Assembly (NCBI GenBank): GCA_030840415.1
Contig: JAVEEO010000315.1
Location: 1-6,029 of the forward strand
From: Pseudonocardiales bacterium
GTDB taxonomy: Bacteria > Actinomycetota > Actinomycetes > Mycobacteriales > Jatrophihabitantaceae
Length of the DNA: 6,029 nt
Direction: 5' to 3'
Each line of letters begins with the position of its first letter. Position 1 is the stretch's first letter. Below are positions 5,310 to 6,029 of the stretch, in pieces. The notes below the pieces were generated by a model. It worked only from the letters and a program-made list of their open reading frames with translations, ran no database searches and had not been told where the DNA came from. The position numbers and the translations under genes were made by a program.

Positions 5310-6029
5310 GTGCAGGTACACCCCGAAGTAGCCGCGGCGCTCGCGGCGGATCGCCCGGTCGTGGCGTTGGAGAGCACCATCATCAGCCACGGCCTGCCCC
5401 GGCCCGGCAACCTCGACATCGCCCGCGAGATCGAGCAGGCGGTGCGCGACGCGGGAGCGGTGCCGGCCACGATCGCCGTGGTGGCCGGCCGGCCCACGGT
5501 CGGCCTGGACGACGAGGCGCTGCGCGAGGTCGCCGGCTCCGAGGATGTGGTCAAGGTCAGCGTCCGCGACCTGGCGACCATCGTGGCGCGTGGCGGCACC
5601 GGCGCCACCACGGTGGCCTCGACCGCGCAGCTGGCGGCCCGAGCCGGTATCGCGGTGTTCGCCACCGGTGGCCTGGGCGGGGTGCACCGGCAGGCCCGGG
5701 AATCCTGGGACGAGTCGGCCGACCTGACCACGCTGTCCCGGACGCCGATCACGGTGGTGTGCGCCGGGGTGAAGTCGATCCTGGACGTCGGCGCCACCCT
5801 CGAGCGGCTGGAGACATTGAACGTCGGCGTGCTCGGCTACCGGACCGACGCCTTCCCCGGCTTCTACCTCGCCGACTCCGGCCACCGGCTGGACTGGCGG
5901 GTGGAATCGGCGGCCGAGGTCGCGGCGGTGATGCGAGCCCGGGCCGAGCTGGGCACCGACCGGTACGGGCTGCTCGTGGCCAATCCCATCCCGGCCGCCG
6001 ACGAGCTGGTCCGCGGCCTGCACGACCGC
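5310..6029 (+). CDS. psuG: Pseudouridine-5'-phosphate glycosidase, 3'-truncated by the window edge
   Basis: Reversibly cleaves pseudouridine 5'-phosphate to uracil and ribose 5-phosphate, for salvage of pseudouridine from RNA turnover, in the cytoplasm. 240 codons are visible without a stop; the family is about 300 residues, so roughly 60 are missing at the right edge. Motifs from the GTG start are [12 protein letters not shown] (Glu21), [41 protein letters not shown] (117-127), [11 protein letters not shown] with Asp138 (Mn2+ ligand position), [11 protein letters not shown] with Lys155 (the lysine that forms the ribose adduct in the E. coli enzyme), TDAFPGFY and LLVANPIP. Asp138 and Lys155 keep the 17-residue spacing of E. 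coli Asp149/Lys166. The GTG at 5310 is chosen because the protein then starts just before the conserved PEVAAAL helix; the frame is closed by TGA at 5277. The Shine-Dalgarno is weak (GAG at 5298-5300, 9 bases away). The partner kinase psuK may lie beyond the window. Confidence 0.95.
   Translation, partial: MQVHPEVAAALAADRPVVALESTIISHGLPRPGNLDIAREIEQAVRDAGAVPATIAVVAGRPTVGLDDEALREVAGSEDVVKVSVRDLATIVARGGTGATTVASTAQLAARAGIAVFATGGLGGVHRQARESWDESADLTTLSRTPITVVCAGVKSILDVGATLERLETLNVGVLGYRTDAFPGFYLADSGHRLDWRVESAAEVAAVMRARAELGTDRYGLLVANPIPAADELVRGLHDR

Overview
The window is uniformly GC-rich, with strong G/C bias at third codon positions, GTG starts, and gene families typical of high-GC Gram-positive bacteria. 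It reads as chromosomal DNA from an actinobacterium. I cannot name the genus from this alone. There are seven protein-coding genes and no RNA gene, CRISPR array, insertion sequence or phage gene.

Left part (1-2626, plus strand): the C-terminal three quarters of fumarylacetoacetase, the last enzyme of tyrosine/homogentisate breakdown, enters from the left edge. A PLP-dependent class III (GSA-type) aminotransferase follows after 7 bases and has no ribosome binding site of its own, so it is probably translated by coupling. After 78 bases comes a small antibiotic-biosynthesis-monooxygenase (ABM) fold protein with its own Shine-Dalgarno. A short convergent spacer (2627-2705) with GC-rich hairpins separates these from the next block.

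Middle part (2706-4711, minus strand): a polytopic O-antigen ligase/polymerase-like (Wzy_C) membrane protein. Its TGA stop overlaps the ATG of a small secreted four-cysteine protein of unknown function. This pair is the least ordinary part of the window. The ligase carries an in-frame 15-bp tandem repeat that encodes about five LGLRG-type pentapeptides in a loop after the second membrane segment. An 8+8 bp perfect dyad covers both possible ATG starts of the ligase, and an AT-rich promoter-like spacer lies upstream. The overlap suggests the ligase and the secreted protein work together at the cell surface, but the sequence does not prove it.

Right part (4810-6029): a small vicinal-oxygen-chelate (glyoxalase/bleomycin-resistance-like) protein on the minus strand. 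It is divergent, with only 32 bases between start codons, from pseudouridine-5'-phosphate glycosidase (psuG), which runs off the right edge.

Most genes here are conserved housekeeping or accessory catabolic enzymes. The ligase/secreted-protein pair and its control region deserve the second look.
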